Shown here piece after piece: positions 47,533 to 56,938 of a stretch of DNA of 64,000 bases. A program made the translations under genes and the position numbers. How positions within the stretch are numbered: the first letter of the stretch is position 1; each line of letters opens with the position of its first letter. The notes beneath the pieces were generated by a model. That model made no database searches. It was given only the letters and a program-made list of their open reading frames with translations, and was not told the origin of the DNA. This stretch comes from Sodalis ligni. Lineage in GTDB: Bacteria > Pseudomonadota > Gammaproteobacteria > Enterobacterales > Enterobacteriaceae. The stretch covers positions 310,001 through 374,000 of the forward strand of contig NZ_CP075169.1 in the NCBI RefSeq assembly GCF_016865525.2, in the 5' to 3' direction.

Positions 47533-49364
47533 AAAGGGGTTCTCCCCCCCGCCTGTGCCGGCCAAAAACCAATGGCGCCGCGTTGCACCGAGATGAGCCG
47601 AGTCTCGGTAAAACTGTTGATGGTCGCCAACCGTGCGAACAGACGGGACAGCACGCTGCCCAGCAGCCAGGAGCTCGCTCCGGAAAAAGCCTGCTCGTCC
47701 ACCATAAGCTGTATGCTTATACCGCGGGCATACATGGCGGGCGGCGCCATCAATCGATGGCAGGGCTCCAGGCGGCAGCCACGGATACCGGCAATGTGCT
47801 GTCCGGCGCCGGCCTGTTCGGCATGAGTATTGAGCAGGCGCCGCAAAGCACCGCCGCTTTCATCACCATCCATCAGACTGAAATAATTAAGTTGCAGTTG
47901 ATTGATCAACTGCCAGCAGGCATTGTTTTGTGCCTGCGCCGGCCTAGGCGCGCTGGGGCCATTGCGTAGCCGAATCCGCTGTATCGGCACGGAATCCTGC
48001 AGCACAAATCCGTCTGCATCCGCCGGTCCGTATTGCAAAGGCAGTTGGCGATTCGAGCACAAAACCTCGGCACTCAAAAACTTTAAATCGTTATGCCAAG
48101 GAGGATGTGCTTCATCGGCCAGAGCAATAAACACTTCCGAGCCGCTGTAGCCGTCACCGGCGGGCCAGGGTATCTGCTCCCGGCGTAAAGAAAAGTAGCC
48201 GGCGTCATGAGGGCAATCATCGCGCTGGACGGAATAGATCGGTTTGAACAGACGTTGGTAACCGTTGTCTCCCTGATGACCGCTGCCGTGCAGTTTCAGT
48301 ACCGAGTAGATTTCGTAATCTCTGGGTCGGAGCCGGTCCACCACCAAATGATAATCGGGCTGCCGTTCATTGAGCACGATCCGCTCGGCGGTCCGGGGGA
48401 ATAAATTGATTACCGGCGTACAGTGCAGCGCCAGATGATCCGCATTGACCCTGCACTCCAGCTCCGGTTCGGCTTTATCCAGCAACAGTATAATATCCAG
48501 TTGCCGCTGTTTTCCGCCCCGCGCCAGCAAGGGCTGTAATCCGTGGATACTGAAAAACCGGAAGCGGGGCGGAAAATAAAAATATTCCTGTACCAGGCGG
48601 TAACCGTCCAGATTGCGCTCGTCCGGCGGCAGCAGCGCCTGATTGATGTCAAATCCTTCATGATGCAGCGCGCCGGCGTCCAAACGCAGGTTTTGCGGCG
48701 AAAAACCACCGGTTTGGCACAATACGCCCAGGGTATGCTGCATAATCAATTCCAGCAATTGCTGCGCCTGCACATCTCCCGCACTGAGATAAAACATCAG
48801 ATGATTGCACTGCATCTGCTCAAGGCAGACATTATCAAAACAGCTCAGTCTGATACGTAACGCGCTGAGCGCCTCCCCGGCCCCGTCCGCCGCGGGGGAA
48901 AGACCCGCCGGTAGGCCCCCAAGGGTAACATCCCGGATCTGCAAGGGCTGGAGCGTCACATCATGGGCGGTGCGATAGCGGCAGGTGATGCCTTTATACT
49001 TCAGCGCCCGGGCATCCATAACGGTGCCGCGGGGCACGACGAATCCCTGGCTAATGTCGCCTTTGCCGGCATCCGGCTGCAGCTCGACGATGGCCATGGA
49101 CGGGATCCCGGCAAGATAATTCGGGTATAGCATGTTCAATAATTGGCCGGAAAAATGGGGGAATTGCGCATCCATTTTCATTTGAATGCGAGACGTCAGG
49201 AAGGCGAATCCTTCCAGCAGCCGTTCGACGTAAGGATCGGCTGCTTCATCGCCGCTCATTCCCAGTCTTCCAGCCACTTTGGGATACTGCCGGGCAAATT
49301 CCGTTCCCATTTCACGCAGCCAGGCTAATTCGCGGTTGTAATACTCCAGCATTCGATTATCCAT
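47529..49364 (-). CDS. tssF: T6SS baseplate protein TssF
   Basis: 611 residues, TssF/VasA/ImpG family: MLEYYNRELAWLREMGTEFA, then YPKVAGRLGMSGDEAADPYV and RLLEGFAFLTSRIQMKMDAQ, followed by MLYPNYLAGIPSMAIVELQP, all strong signatures. Core wedge component. tssE ends 3 nt upstream. Intact. Confidence 0.96.
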   Translation of the reverse strand: MDNRMLEYYNRELAWLREMGTEFARQYPKVAGRLGMSGDEAADPYVERLLEGFAFLTSRIQMKMDAQFPHFSGQLLNMLYPNYLAGIPSMAIVELQPDAGKGDISQGFVVPRGTVMDARALKYKGITCRYRTAHDVTLQPLQIRDVTLGGLPAGLSPAADGAGEALSALRIRLSCFDNVCLEQMQCNHLMFYLSAGDVQAQQLLELIMQHTLGVLCQTGGFSPQNLRLDAGALHHEGFDINQALLPPDERNLDGYRLVQEYFYFPPRFRFFSIHGLQPLLARGGKQRQLDIILLLDKAEPELECRVNADHLALHCTPVINLFPRTAERIVLNERQPDYHLVVDRLRPRDYEIYSVLKLHGSGHQGDNGYQRLFKPIYSVQRDDCPHDAGYFSLRREQIPWPAGDGYSGSEVFIALADEAHPPWHNDLKFLSAEVLCSNRQLPLQYGPADADGFVLQDSVPIQRIRLRNGPSAPRPAQAQNNACWQLINQLQLNYFSLMDGDESGGALRRLLNTHAEQAGAGQHIAGIRGCRLEPCHRLMAPPAMYARGISIQLMVDEQAFSGASSWLLGSVLSRLFARLATINSFTETRLISVQRGAIGFWPAQAGGRTPL

Positions 49365-49367
49365 GCC

Positions 49368-49913
49368 CTATCCTTTTTCGCCCAGCCTGACGTGGCCGGT
49401 TTCCAAATCCATATGACTGTAAAAGAGAAACTCGACATGGTCAGGCCGCCAGTGGAAGAATCCCTGAAGAGTGAATGATAAAATCTGCGGCGAGACGGAC
49501 AGGGAAGGCGGGTGGCTGTTAATCCGCAGCCCGGTGGCTATAATCCGCGGTTCAAAACGCATGATCGCGGTCTTGATGTCGGCGGCGATATCCTGCCGCT
49601 GTATTTCCGATATCACTTTACCCGCCAGCGGCGGCATGCCGAAATTCAGGGTACTGCTGCAGATATGTTTTTTGTCCTGACCTGGCGGTAAAGACAACGG
49701 CCGGGTACAATTCAACAGGATTTGCAGGTTCGTCAGGATCGATGCTTGCAGGTGTTGCCGGGAAATATCCTGGCTATCCCAGGCTTCATCGGCATGTCCC
49801 GGCCGGTCATCGGTCAGCCGCTCCAGCAGCATCGGTAATTTCTGTTGTTGTGGGGCGTATGTCGCCCGGTTTCCGCCCGGCGGTGATAGGGTGTGGTCTG
49901 CCCATGTTAGCAT
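49368..49913 (-). CDS. tssE: T6SS baseplate protein TssE (gp25-like)
   Basis: 181 residues with the gp25-like lysozyme-fold core: LLERLTDD, SRQHLQASILTNLQILLNCT and LNFGMPPLAGK, then a C-terminal beta part (LRINSHPPSLSVSPQILSFT). It starts sheath polymerisation at the baseplate. The ATG at 49913 follows AAGGT; an alternative ATG at 49949 would overlap the DUF3540 gene by 11 nt. Confidence 0.88.
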   Translation of the reverse strand: MLTWADHTLSPPGGNRATYAPQQQKLPMLLERLTDDRPGHADEAWDSQDISRQHLQASILTNLQILLNCTRPLSLPPGQDKKHICSSTLNFGMPPLAGKVISEIQRQDIAADIKTAIMRFEPRIIATGLRINSHPPSLSVSPQILSFTLQGFFHWRPDHVEFLFYSHMDLETGHVRLGEKG

Positions 49914-49938
49914 GATAATCTTACCTTGAGGTCGCCGG

Positions 49939-50571
49939 CTAGCCGACATGGATTTGTTCGGCGTCCAGCTTGGTGATGGCGTCGGAGGTCATTAGCAGGT
50001 GCTTGCCGTGCAGGCGGGCATAATCCTCCGCCTCGCAATCCCATTGACCGACCCGGACATGCTCGGTTTGCGTGACTTTCCGCAGTAGCCGCTGGCTGAT
50101 GGAGACCACCGTTTCCCAAACCGATTCCAAACAGCGGCCGACGATGGAGCCGTTTCCGACCCAAGCCGATAAGGCATTGCCGCGATAGTGCAACGAGTCG
50201 ATGCGGCAATCCCCACGGCGGGCGTCGATGTCGAGGGTCTGGCTATGCAGGGCCAGCTTATCCGCGCTTGCGAGAGTCAGCGTTCCCTGCGGGGTGATGT
50301 GCAGATCGCCGTCAACGCTGAGTGAAAAAGGCCGGTAACGGTCGGCCCGGGTCAGTATCGCCAGCAACCATAGCTGCTGCCCGTTACCGGCAATCAGCAC
50401 TTCATCGCCGGCTTGGGGTACCAACAGGCAACTGGCGGCCAGTCGGCATTGCCAGCCGCGCTGCCGGTGTTTCACAATGAAAAAACCATCCGGCAGTAAA
50501 TTGACAACCTGTCCCACCGCCTGGGCGGGCGGGGTCACCGCCGGGGTACAATGTTTTTCTTGATTAAGCAT
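49939..50571 (-). CDS. DUF3540 protein, T6SS-associated
   Basis: 210 residues. A small beta domain (LAASCLLVPQAGDEVLIAGN) precedes a helical/beta tail ending YARLHGKHLLMTSDAITKLD, as in DUF3540. These proteins occur with VgrG, DUF2169, DUF4150 and pentapeptide proteins in T6SS loci and probably help load or stabilise the spike tip. Its exact role is unproven. Confidence 0.8.
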   Translation of the reverse strand: MLNQEKHCTPAVTPPAQAVGQVVNLLPDGFFIVKHRQRGWQCRLAASCLLVPQAGDEVLIAGNGQQLWLLAILTRADRYRPFSLSVDGDLHITPQGTLTLASADKLALHSQTLDIDARRGDCRIDSLHYRGNALSAWVGNGSIVGRCLESVWETVVSISQRLLRKVTQTEHVRVGQWDCEAEDYARLHGKHLLMTSDAITKLDAEQIHVG

Positions 50572-50613
50572 AGTGCCTCAGTAATACGTGATTAAAGTTG
50601 ACGGTATTTCGGC

Positions 50614-51675
50614 TTATGTTTTTTCGCTCCATTGTTCAGCCGCGTACAGCGCGTCGTCTTGCTCCACTAGCCCCTGGCGCTGTGAAAACGCGGCCTGCCT
50701 TTGGTTGGCCCGATGCAGCAGGGTGCGTTTGAATATTGCCTCCCGCAGATCGCATTCGCCCAGATCCGCCCGGCTGAAATCCGCATAGGTCAGATCGCAG
50801 GCGAACAGGCGGCTACAGTTCAGGCTGGCGTGATGGAACAGACACTGAACCAGCGTGCTGTGGGAAAAATCCGCCCGCTGCAGTTGAGCGCGGATAAACT
50901 GCCCCTGATTAAACCGGCTGTTCCGGCAGGCGGCGTCCTGAAGATCGCTGCCGATAAACAAAGCCCTATCCCCCTGAATACCCTCCAGGCAAGCGCCTTT
51001 GAGCGAGGCGCCGCTGAAGCTGCTTTGCGTCAATATGGACCGGCTGAAATCCACGCCGTCCATCCGGCTGTCGTTAAACTGGCAGCTTATAAATTGTTGC
51101 TCGCGGTAATCATTGCCGCGATGATCGCAGTTGAAAAACACGCAGCGTTCAAAACGGTTGCCGGTGAAGCGGGTTGAACGCAAACTGAGGTCAAATATTG
51201 TGCAGAGCGTCACCTGACAATCTTGCAGCATCCCCTGCGGCAGCGGGGTTTTAAAGAGGGTTACGGTATTAAGCGCGGTCCGGTCAAAAAACGCCTGTTT
51301 CAAGTCACTTTGCAGCAGATGGCAGCCGGTAAGCGATGCCTCGCGCCATCGGCTGCCCTGCAGAGAACAATGATTAAACAGATTGTTCTCTAGCCTGCAT
51401 CCGGTGAACAGCGCCCGATCGAGGGAGCAATGGTTAAACCGGCATCGGGTGAGGGTGCCGAGGTGAAAATCTCCTTGATCCAGTCGGCATCGGTCAAACA
51501 TGCAGTCGTCTAGATGATGTTGGCTGAACACCACCCGGTCAAACACCACATCGATAAATACCGCGCCGGCCAGGCGGACGCCAATAAGGGAATCGTTGTT
51601 TAAAATGAGCGATTCAATGATTTCTCCCTGACGAATTTTTTGTTGTAACGCTAAGGGAGAAAGGGTTGTATTCAT
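50614..51675 (-). CDS. pentapeptide-repeat protein, T6SS-associated
   Basis: 353 residues built mostly of A(D/N)LXX-type pentapeptides (DRVVFSQHHLDDCMFDRCRL; LTYADFSRADLGECDLREAI), expected to fold as a four-sided beta helix. The ATG overlaps the stop of the larger DUF2169-pentapeptide gene, so the two are translationally coupled. Possible roles are effector adaptor, shaft cap or cargo; the sequence does not decide. No signal peptide. Confidence 0.85.
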   Translation of the reverse strand: MNTTLSPLALQQKIRQGEIIESLILNNDSLIGVRLAGAVFIDVVFDRVVFSQHHLDDCMFDRCRLDQGDFHLGTLTRCRFNHCSLDRALFTGCRLENNLFNHCSLQGSRWREASLTGCHLLQSDLKQAFFDRTALNTVTLFKTPLPQGMLQDCQVTLCTIFDLSLRSTRFTGNRFERCVFFNCDHRGNDYREQQFISCQFNDSRMDGVDFSRSILTQSSFSGASLKGACLEGIQGDRALFIGSDLQDAACRNSRFNQGQFIRAQLQRADFSHSTLVQCLFHHASLNCSRLFACDLTYADFSRADLGECDLREAIFKRTLLHRANQRQAAFSQRQGLVEQDDALYAAEQWSEKT

Positions 51676-54209
51676 GATTTCCCTTTCTTACGGGGCAGGG
51701 TTTTGCATTGCAATGTGTAAGCCTGCTGCCAGCGGGTCCGCTCATCAGCGACGGATAACGACAGGTCGGCGCGAAAGAGGTTGGCGGCGCGCAAATCGGC
51801 GCCGGCTAACCGGCATTTCTGTAGCAGCGCGCCGGTGAGATTGGCCTGGTTGAGCCGTGCGTCGGTAAAATCGGTGCGGACAAACAGGCAGCCGCGGGCG
51901 TCCATGGCGATAAGCTGTCCGCCGGTAAGATTCGCTGCGCTAAAATCACACCCCTCAGCCCTCGCCCGGGAAAAATCCGCCCCCGCCAGGGCGATTTGGC
52001 GAAAATTACAGCCTGACAGCCGCCCATGGCTAAAATCGGCCCGGCGGGCGCGGGTTTCACCGGTAAAAACACAATCAGTCAGTCGGCTTTTTCGGCAGCG
52101 AACGTTATCCAGCGCCATATGGATAAACGAACAATCCGTCAATGTCGCGGTGTCAAAGTTTACCCGTTCCAGGCTGCCGTCAAGAAAGGTCATTTTTGCC
52201 AGCCGGCCATGACTGAAATCCATTCGCTCAAGATGAACCGCCAAAAAAACGCAATTCTCCATGACCGCCTGATGAAATCGGCAGTCATTGAGCCGGGTGT
52301 GGTGAAACAATATGCCGTCAATCTTCGCCTGCTGGAAATCACAATGGCTGAAGGTCGTCTGTTGCACCAATACGCGCTGTAGACTTGCGGCGGTGAACCG
52401 GCTCTGTTGACACACCGCGCCGGTCAGGCAGGCATCGTCAAGTCGGGCGTTATTCAGCGAAACGTTGCAAAGAGAGGCATGGGCCAACATGGCTTCGCCG
52501 AGATCGGCATCGTCCAGCAGACATCCGTCCAGTTTGGCGCTCTCCAGCAACGCTTGGCGAAAATCCCCTCGTCTTAAATCCATGGAGCGCAGATCGGCGC
52601 CGCTAAAATCCTGATGGCGAAAATCCCGGGTGGTCTCCATAACGGCCTGCACCTGCCGGCGCAGGTTCAGTGAATGCTCATCGGCGAGGGGGGGCGCCGG
52701 CGGGCGGGTATCGGCGGAGAGCCGGTACATTTGATGCAATCCCTGTCGTGGGCCGGCTTCGTGAGAGATGCCGGTTAGCGGGGGTTCCGCGCTTGCCGCA
52801 GCGGATTGGCTTAATTGCAACAGGCGATAATAATGCGCCGGCCCGGTGGCGGGTTCATCGTTAATATCTGCATGTGCCGCCATGGCGGCGGCTTTTTGCC
52901 GTGCCTGTTGTTGATATCCGGTTGCCTGCTGTTGCATATCGGCCATAAAAGCCGGTAAATTATCCAACGCGGGAGGGGGAGGCGGCGTTGAAAACGTCCC
53001 CAAGTCCGGGCTGTCGGCGGTCGAAACCTGTACTTGCCCGCGCCGCTGCTGTTCCCGCCGCGCAAGATTTTCCCGCCAGGGACTTTCTTGCTGTCGCATG
53101 TCGGTATCCAGCCAGGGAGCGATCAGGCTTTCAGCCATTAAGTCCTGGTCACGCAGGGCATGTGCCGCGCCGGTATCCTTTTTTTCACGGCGATGGATGA
53201 CCTCATGATAGTGCTCCGGAGGACGGGCTTCCCGAGACAATTCCATCGCCGCCGTCAGTTGCCGCACATCCGCCGCATCGTCCTGATCTATTGCGCAACA
53301 ACCATGCCATATCAACAGCATTTTTTGCAGGTGCGGGAAAAACCACAGCGTGGTCGCCCGCAGGGTAATTTCTTCCGGACTCTGGCCCGGCGTGCCGGCG
53401 CGCTGAATAAAACAGCGAGCTTGCCACGGCGGCAGGCGCCCTTGCTGTACTGCTTTGTCGGGATGCATATTGCCGATACGCCATTCGGCCTCTAGAGGTA
53501 AGGCGCTTTGCTGCGGCCACCATTGATCCGGCTCGGCGCGGTTGAACAGATGCCAATCAATATCGCGGGCGTACCCCGGAAAATCTTGCTTTAGCCATTG
53601 GCTGTCGTATTTTTTGCCGATCCGTCCGAATTGCCTGGGCCAGGTAAAGTCCAGGGGACCGAAACCACAGGGCGGTGTTTTGTGCCGCAGCGGGCCGAGT
53701 GGGTGCCCGGGATGCTCGATGCGGGGCAGCGGGTGGTAGTGATGCCCCTCATGCATGACCGGCGCGGCGCCCATGCCGAGAGGATTCTCCGCTACATGTT
53801 CGCCGCCATAGGCATTTTCCCAATCCAGACGCAGTTTTTCGAAGGGGCGAGCAGGCGAGGGATAGCCGTTTACCCAATAACGTTCGCCAAATGCCAGCAG
53901 GCTTTTTTCCTTTTCCGCCACCCGGATAGTTGCCAGACAGACGTTTTTTTGTGCCTGATGGTGCGTATAGGCATAACCGGTAGCCAAAAATTCGGCGCAG
54001 GGTTTGGGAAGTGCCATATCCACCATCGCCGCGTTGCCGGTGAGTTCTTGCGCCGCCAATTGCCATAATTCCGGCTCGGGCCGTATCTTGGGCACGGCGC
54101 TCATGTCGGTCAGCGCCAGGACGGCTATACCCAACCGGTTTTCGCCTTGCCATTGCCAGGGGCGATGCAGTATCCCCAAGCGTAACGGTTTGATTATTTT
54201 CATGGACAT
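51672..54209 (-). CDS. DUF2169 protein with C-terminal pentapeptide repeats
   Basis: 845 residues. The N-terminal DUF2169 domain (about 1-330: AFGERYWVNGYPSPARPFEK, then WENAYGGEHVAENPLGMG and CGFGPLDFTWPRQFGRIGKK) is joined by a Gln-rich linker (QQQATGYQQQARQK) to pentapeptide repeats from about residue 545 to 830 (DFSGADLRSMDLRRGDFRQA). DUF2169 proteins are effector-loading partners of PAAR-like/VgrG spikes. Followed by an overlapping second pentapeptide gene. Intact. Confidence 0.88.
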   Translation of the reverse strand: MSMKIIKPLRLGILHRPWQWQGENRLGIAVLALTDMSAVPKIRPEPELWQLAAQELTGNAAMVDMALPKPCAEFLATGYAYTHHQAQKNVCLATIRVAEKEKSLLAFGERYWVNGYPSPARPFEKLRLDWENAYGGEHVAENPLGMGAAPVMHEGHHYHPLPRIEHPGHPLGPLRHKTPPCGFGPLDFTWPRQFGRIGKKYDSQWLKQDFPGYARDIDWHLFNRAEPDQWWPQQSALPLEAEWRIGNMHPDKAVQQGRLPPWQARCFIQRAGTPGQSPEEITLRATTLWFFPHLQKMLLIWHGCCAIDQDDAADVRQLTAAMELSREARPPEHYHEVIHRREKKDTGAAHALRDQDLMAESLIAPWLDTDMRQQESPWRENLARREQQRRGQVQVSTADSPDLGTFSTPPPPPALDNLPAFMADMQQQATGYQQQARQKAAAMAAHADINDEPATGPAHYYRLLQLSQSAAASAEPPLTGISHEAGPRQGLHQMYRLSADTRPPAPPLADEHSLNLRRQVQAVMETTRDFRHQDFSGADLRSMDLRRGDFRQALLESAKLDGCLLDDADLGEAMLAHASLCNVSLNNARLDDACLTGAVCQQSRFTAASLQRVLVQQTTFSHCDFQQAKIDGILFHHTRLNDCRFHQAVMENCVFLAVHLERMDFSHGRLAKMTFLDGSLERVNFDTATLTDCSFIHMALDNVRCRKSRLTDCVFTGETRARRADFSHGRLSGCNFRQIALAGADFSRARAEGCDFSAANLTGGQLIAMDARGCLFVRTDFTDARLNQANLTGALLQKCRLAGADLRAANLFRADLSLSVADERTRWQQAYTLQCKTLPRKKGKS

Positions 54210-54263
54210 GAGCCTTGTGGGTGTTCCCGGACTATGGCTATAGAGCGCGGCAAAGGTGGCGGT

Positions 54264-56744
54264 TCAGATAAATAGGGTGAGGACGCTGGTGTTCAGGTTT
54301 AATAAGGCGGTCCGAATATCCATTTGACCTTGAGTGATGTTGATGCCGATAGTTTCCATTTGCATGGCGGTATTGGCTATATTGACCATTTTGGTGGACA
54401 TAACCAGATTATCGGTTTGCATGGACATTTGCGACATCGCGATATTGATCTGATTGATGTTTTCAGCCGTGCAGGCGACATGCACACTATTCATGGAATG
54501 GGTTTCGATGTTCTTTTGGACGTTGTGAACCAGTGAATCCGCGGAGATACGCATTTCCCCCGCGCTGCAAAGAGTGATGGCGGCGTCCGAGCATATCGAA
54601 AAATCTTTTTTCGCGTACTCATCGCATTTCCCGTCGATATGCCTGCTGGCGTCCCCTTTTATCCGGATGTCCCGGTCTTTCTCCACGGTGAGTTTATCGC
54701 CTCCCCGAATAGCGGTCAGTTTGCTTTTGACATAAAGAATATGGATCGGTTGCCGTTCATCACCCGGCCGGACGGCTGAGAGACGAAGAGGCACGGGCTG
54801 CCCGTCAGGAACACTTCCGGTCCGGCAGGTGGTTAATGCGTTATTCCCTTTATTTTCCTGGTCGGCCAACAGGCTTTCGCCATAGATAATCTTGTTCGCG
54901 GCTTCAAACATAAGACAGTCGCCGGCGTACTGACTGATGGTTTCACCGGCATGCTGACGAATGGTGTTGCTGACGATGCGCTCGCTATGCCCCTGGACCT
55001 GCCGGAAGTCACCGCCATTGATGATATCGGCTCGGCCGCCGCCGGCGATAATACCGGTTTTACCCAGTAAAAAGGTTTGCCGATCTGGCCCCGCTTTCAG
55101 CGTGTCGCAGGGGCCGTGGTGGGACGATGAGGTGCGGCCGGTTATCCGTTGCGTCAGATTGCCGTCGGTATCGTTATGCTGATCACCCTCGACGGATATC
55201 GTCATGTCCCGTTCGGCGTGCATAGCAAAGGTTTCCTGTCCGGGGGAATCCTCCAGATACAGGTAGCTGGCATTGTCCCGCCCGCCGGCTTTACTGCGGC
55301 TCATCATTCCCATTCTCGTGGCGTGCGCCGGCAGTTCCCAAGGCGGGAGCGCTTCTTCATTATAAACCCGGCCGGTGACAATCGGCCGATCCGGATCGCC
55401 GTTAATAAAATCGACGATCACCTCTTCTCCCACCCTGGGCACCTGCTGGCTGCCGTACTTCCACCCGGCCCAGCCGCTTGATACCCTGACCCAGCATGAA
55501 CCGGTGTCATCGCCGGCGCCGTGCCTGTCCCAGCGAAACCTGAGTTTGACCCGTCCATATTTATCAGTCCAGATGCTCTGGCCCCGCGGACCGGTAACCT
55601 CGGCGGTTTGCGGTCCATGGGTTTTCGGCCAGGGCGTGACGCGGGCCGGTCGCCAGGTCACCTCGGCGGGAACCGCCTCGACGTCCGCGACAAATTCGGC
55701 GCGGGCTTCCTCCGGCGAGGATACCGATGAGGAAACGCCGTTCTGAAAACGAAAATCCCGCAGGCGATATCGCATGCCGGTTATCAGATAGCCGGCCATG
55801 ACTGCCGGGCGAGGAAAGTTGAGCAAGGTAAAGGTAAAACCGGGCGCCATACCGCGGGCCGTTGCCAGGCCGGACATGGTTTGCTGGCCGGCCTCCAGCG
55901 CCTGCTGCCGGATTTGCGCCAAAAACTGTCCGTGCCGGTTATCCTGATAGCGGCCGGGCCAATCGAAGACACCGGTTTTAAGGGCGGCGAAGGAGGCCTT
56001 GTTCCGGCACACCTCCAGCAATTGCGCGCGTGGCTTGCGAAAATCGTAGTCGTCGAGAGAGCATAATTCGGGGGTGATTCGATGAGACATCGACCAGCGC
56101 CGAATGCCTTCCCCCAGCTCGGTCACGCCAAATCCCGGTTGTTCGTAAGCGATGGTTTCATAGCCGGGAAAAGGACCGTGGGCCTGCGGCGCATCGCATA
56201 ACACCATAACGTGCCCGGCAGCATGATGCTTGAAATAATAATAGATGCCTTCGTGCTCCATCAGACGGCTGATGAAATCGAAGGCGCTTTCCTGGTACTG
56301 AACACAATTCTCATGGGGTTGGTAGCTGCAGCACAGCAGGTTTTCTACGCTAAAATGATATTCCGCCAATACGGACATGATAATATCCGGCAAGGTATAC
56401 CCTTGCCAGATACGGCAATCCCGATTCATGGTCAGATACCACAGCGCGGGGCGCAAAAAAAACCTATAGAGGTTATATTTTTCTGTTTGCGAATCACGGC
56501 CGCTGAATTCAACGTGGCATATATGACCATGAAGATAACGCGATTCCCCTTCGGTGCAGGCTATTTCCAGCGCCATATCCTTGCCTAGCAGGGTTTCCAT
56601 ATCCATATCAATGCGCAGGCTCAGGCATTCCACCTCAAAAAGAAATAGCGCCGAAAGGCGTTCTTCCCCAACGAGCTGCTTGAATACCAAATCCGTCGGG
56701 CATTCATTATCAATGATAATGCGATTAATGATTTTGTAAGCCAC
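54264..56744 (-). CDS. vgrG: T6SS spike protein VgrG (TssI)
   Basis: 826 residues from a GTG behind GAGGA. N-terminal gp27-like part (IINRIIIDNE, SRLMEHEGIYYYFKHH), then the gp5 OB-fold (WTDKYGRVKLRFRWDRHG, then WVRVSSGWAGWKYGSQQVPR and VGEEVIVDFINGDPDRPIVT) at about 390-490. The C-terminal beta-helix and polar repeat region (about 500-826) has no recognised enzyme domain. First gene of the leftward arm, so it is probably a structural spike whose tip is the DUF4150 protein. Confidence 0.94.
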   Translation of the reverse strand: MAYKIINRIIIDNECPTDLVFKQLVGEERLSALFLFEVECLSLRIDMDMETLLGKDMALEIACTEGESRYLHGHICHVEFSGRDSQTEKYNLYRFFLRPALWYLTMNRDCRIWQGYTLPDIIMSVLAEYHFSVENLLCCSYQPHENCVQYQESAFDFISRLMEHEGIYYYFKHHAAGHVMVLCDAPQAHGPFPGYETIAYEQPGFGVTELGEGIRRWSMSHRITPELCSLDDYDFRKPRAQLLEVCRNKASFAALKTGVFDWPGRYQDNRHGQFLAQIRQQALEAGQQTMSGLATARGMAPGFTFTLLNFPRPAVMAGYLITGMRYRLRDFRFQNGVSSSVSSPEEARAEFVADVEAVPAEVTWRPARVTPWPKTHGPQTAEVTGPRGQSIWTDKYGRVKLRFRWDRHGAGDDTGSCWVRVSSGWAGWKYGSQQVPRVGEEVIVDFINGDPDRPIVTGRVYNEEALPPWELPAHATRMGMMSRSKAGGRDNASYLYLEDSPGQETFAMHAERDMTISVEGDQHNDTDGNLTQRITGRTSSSHHGPCDTLKAGPDRQTFLLGKTGIIAGGGRADIINGGDFRQVQGHSERIVSNTIRQHAGETISQYAGDCLMFEAANKIIYGESLLADQENKGNNALTTCRTGSVPDGQPVPLRLSAVRPGDERQPIHILYVKSKLTAIRGGDKLTVEKDRDIRIKGDASRHIDGKCDEYAKKDFSICSDAAITLCSAGEMRISADSLVHNVQKNIETHSMNSVHVACTAENINQINIAMSQMSMQTDNLVMSTKMVNIANTAMQMETIGINITQGQMDIRTALLNLNTSVLTLFI

Positions 56745-56938
56745 TACGATTCCTCAATCCATTCATTGATAATAATAATGTTCGGCGCCTGGCTTAGCTT
56801 TACTAAACGCAGGTCTGTTGCTGATTAGACGCTAGGGTAATGGAATTCCGCCTCAATGTGTATAAGGTGTTTACAGGATATATCAGGCCAATATGCCAAT
56901 TTCTTAACCAACGTCCCCATGGCCTTCGCCAAAAGAGA

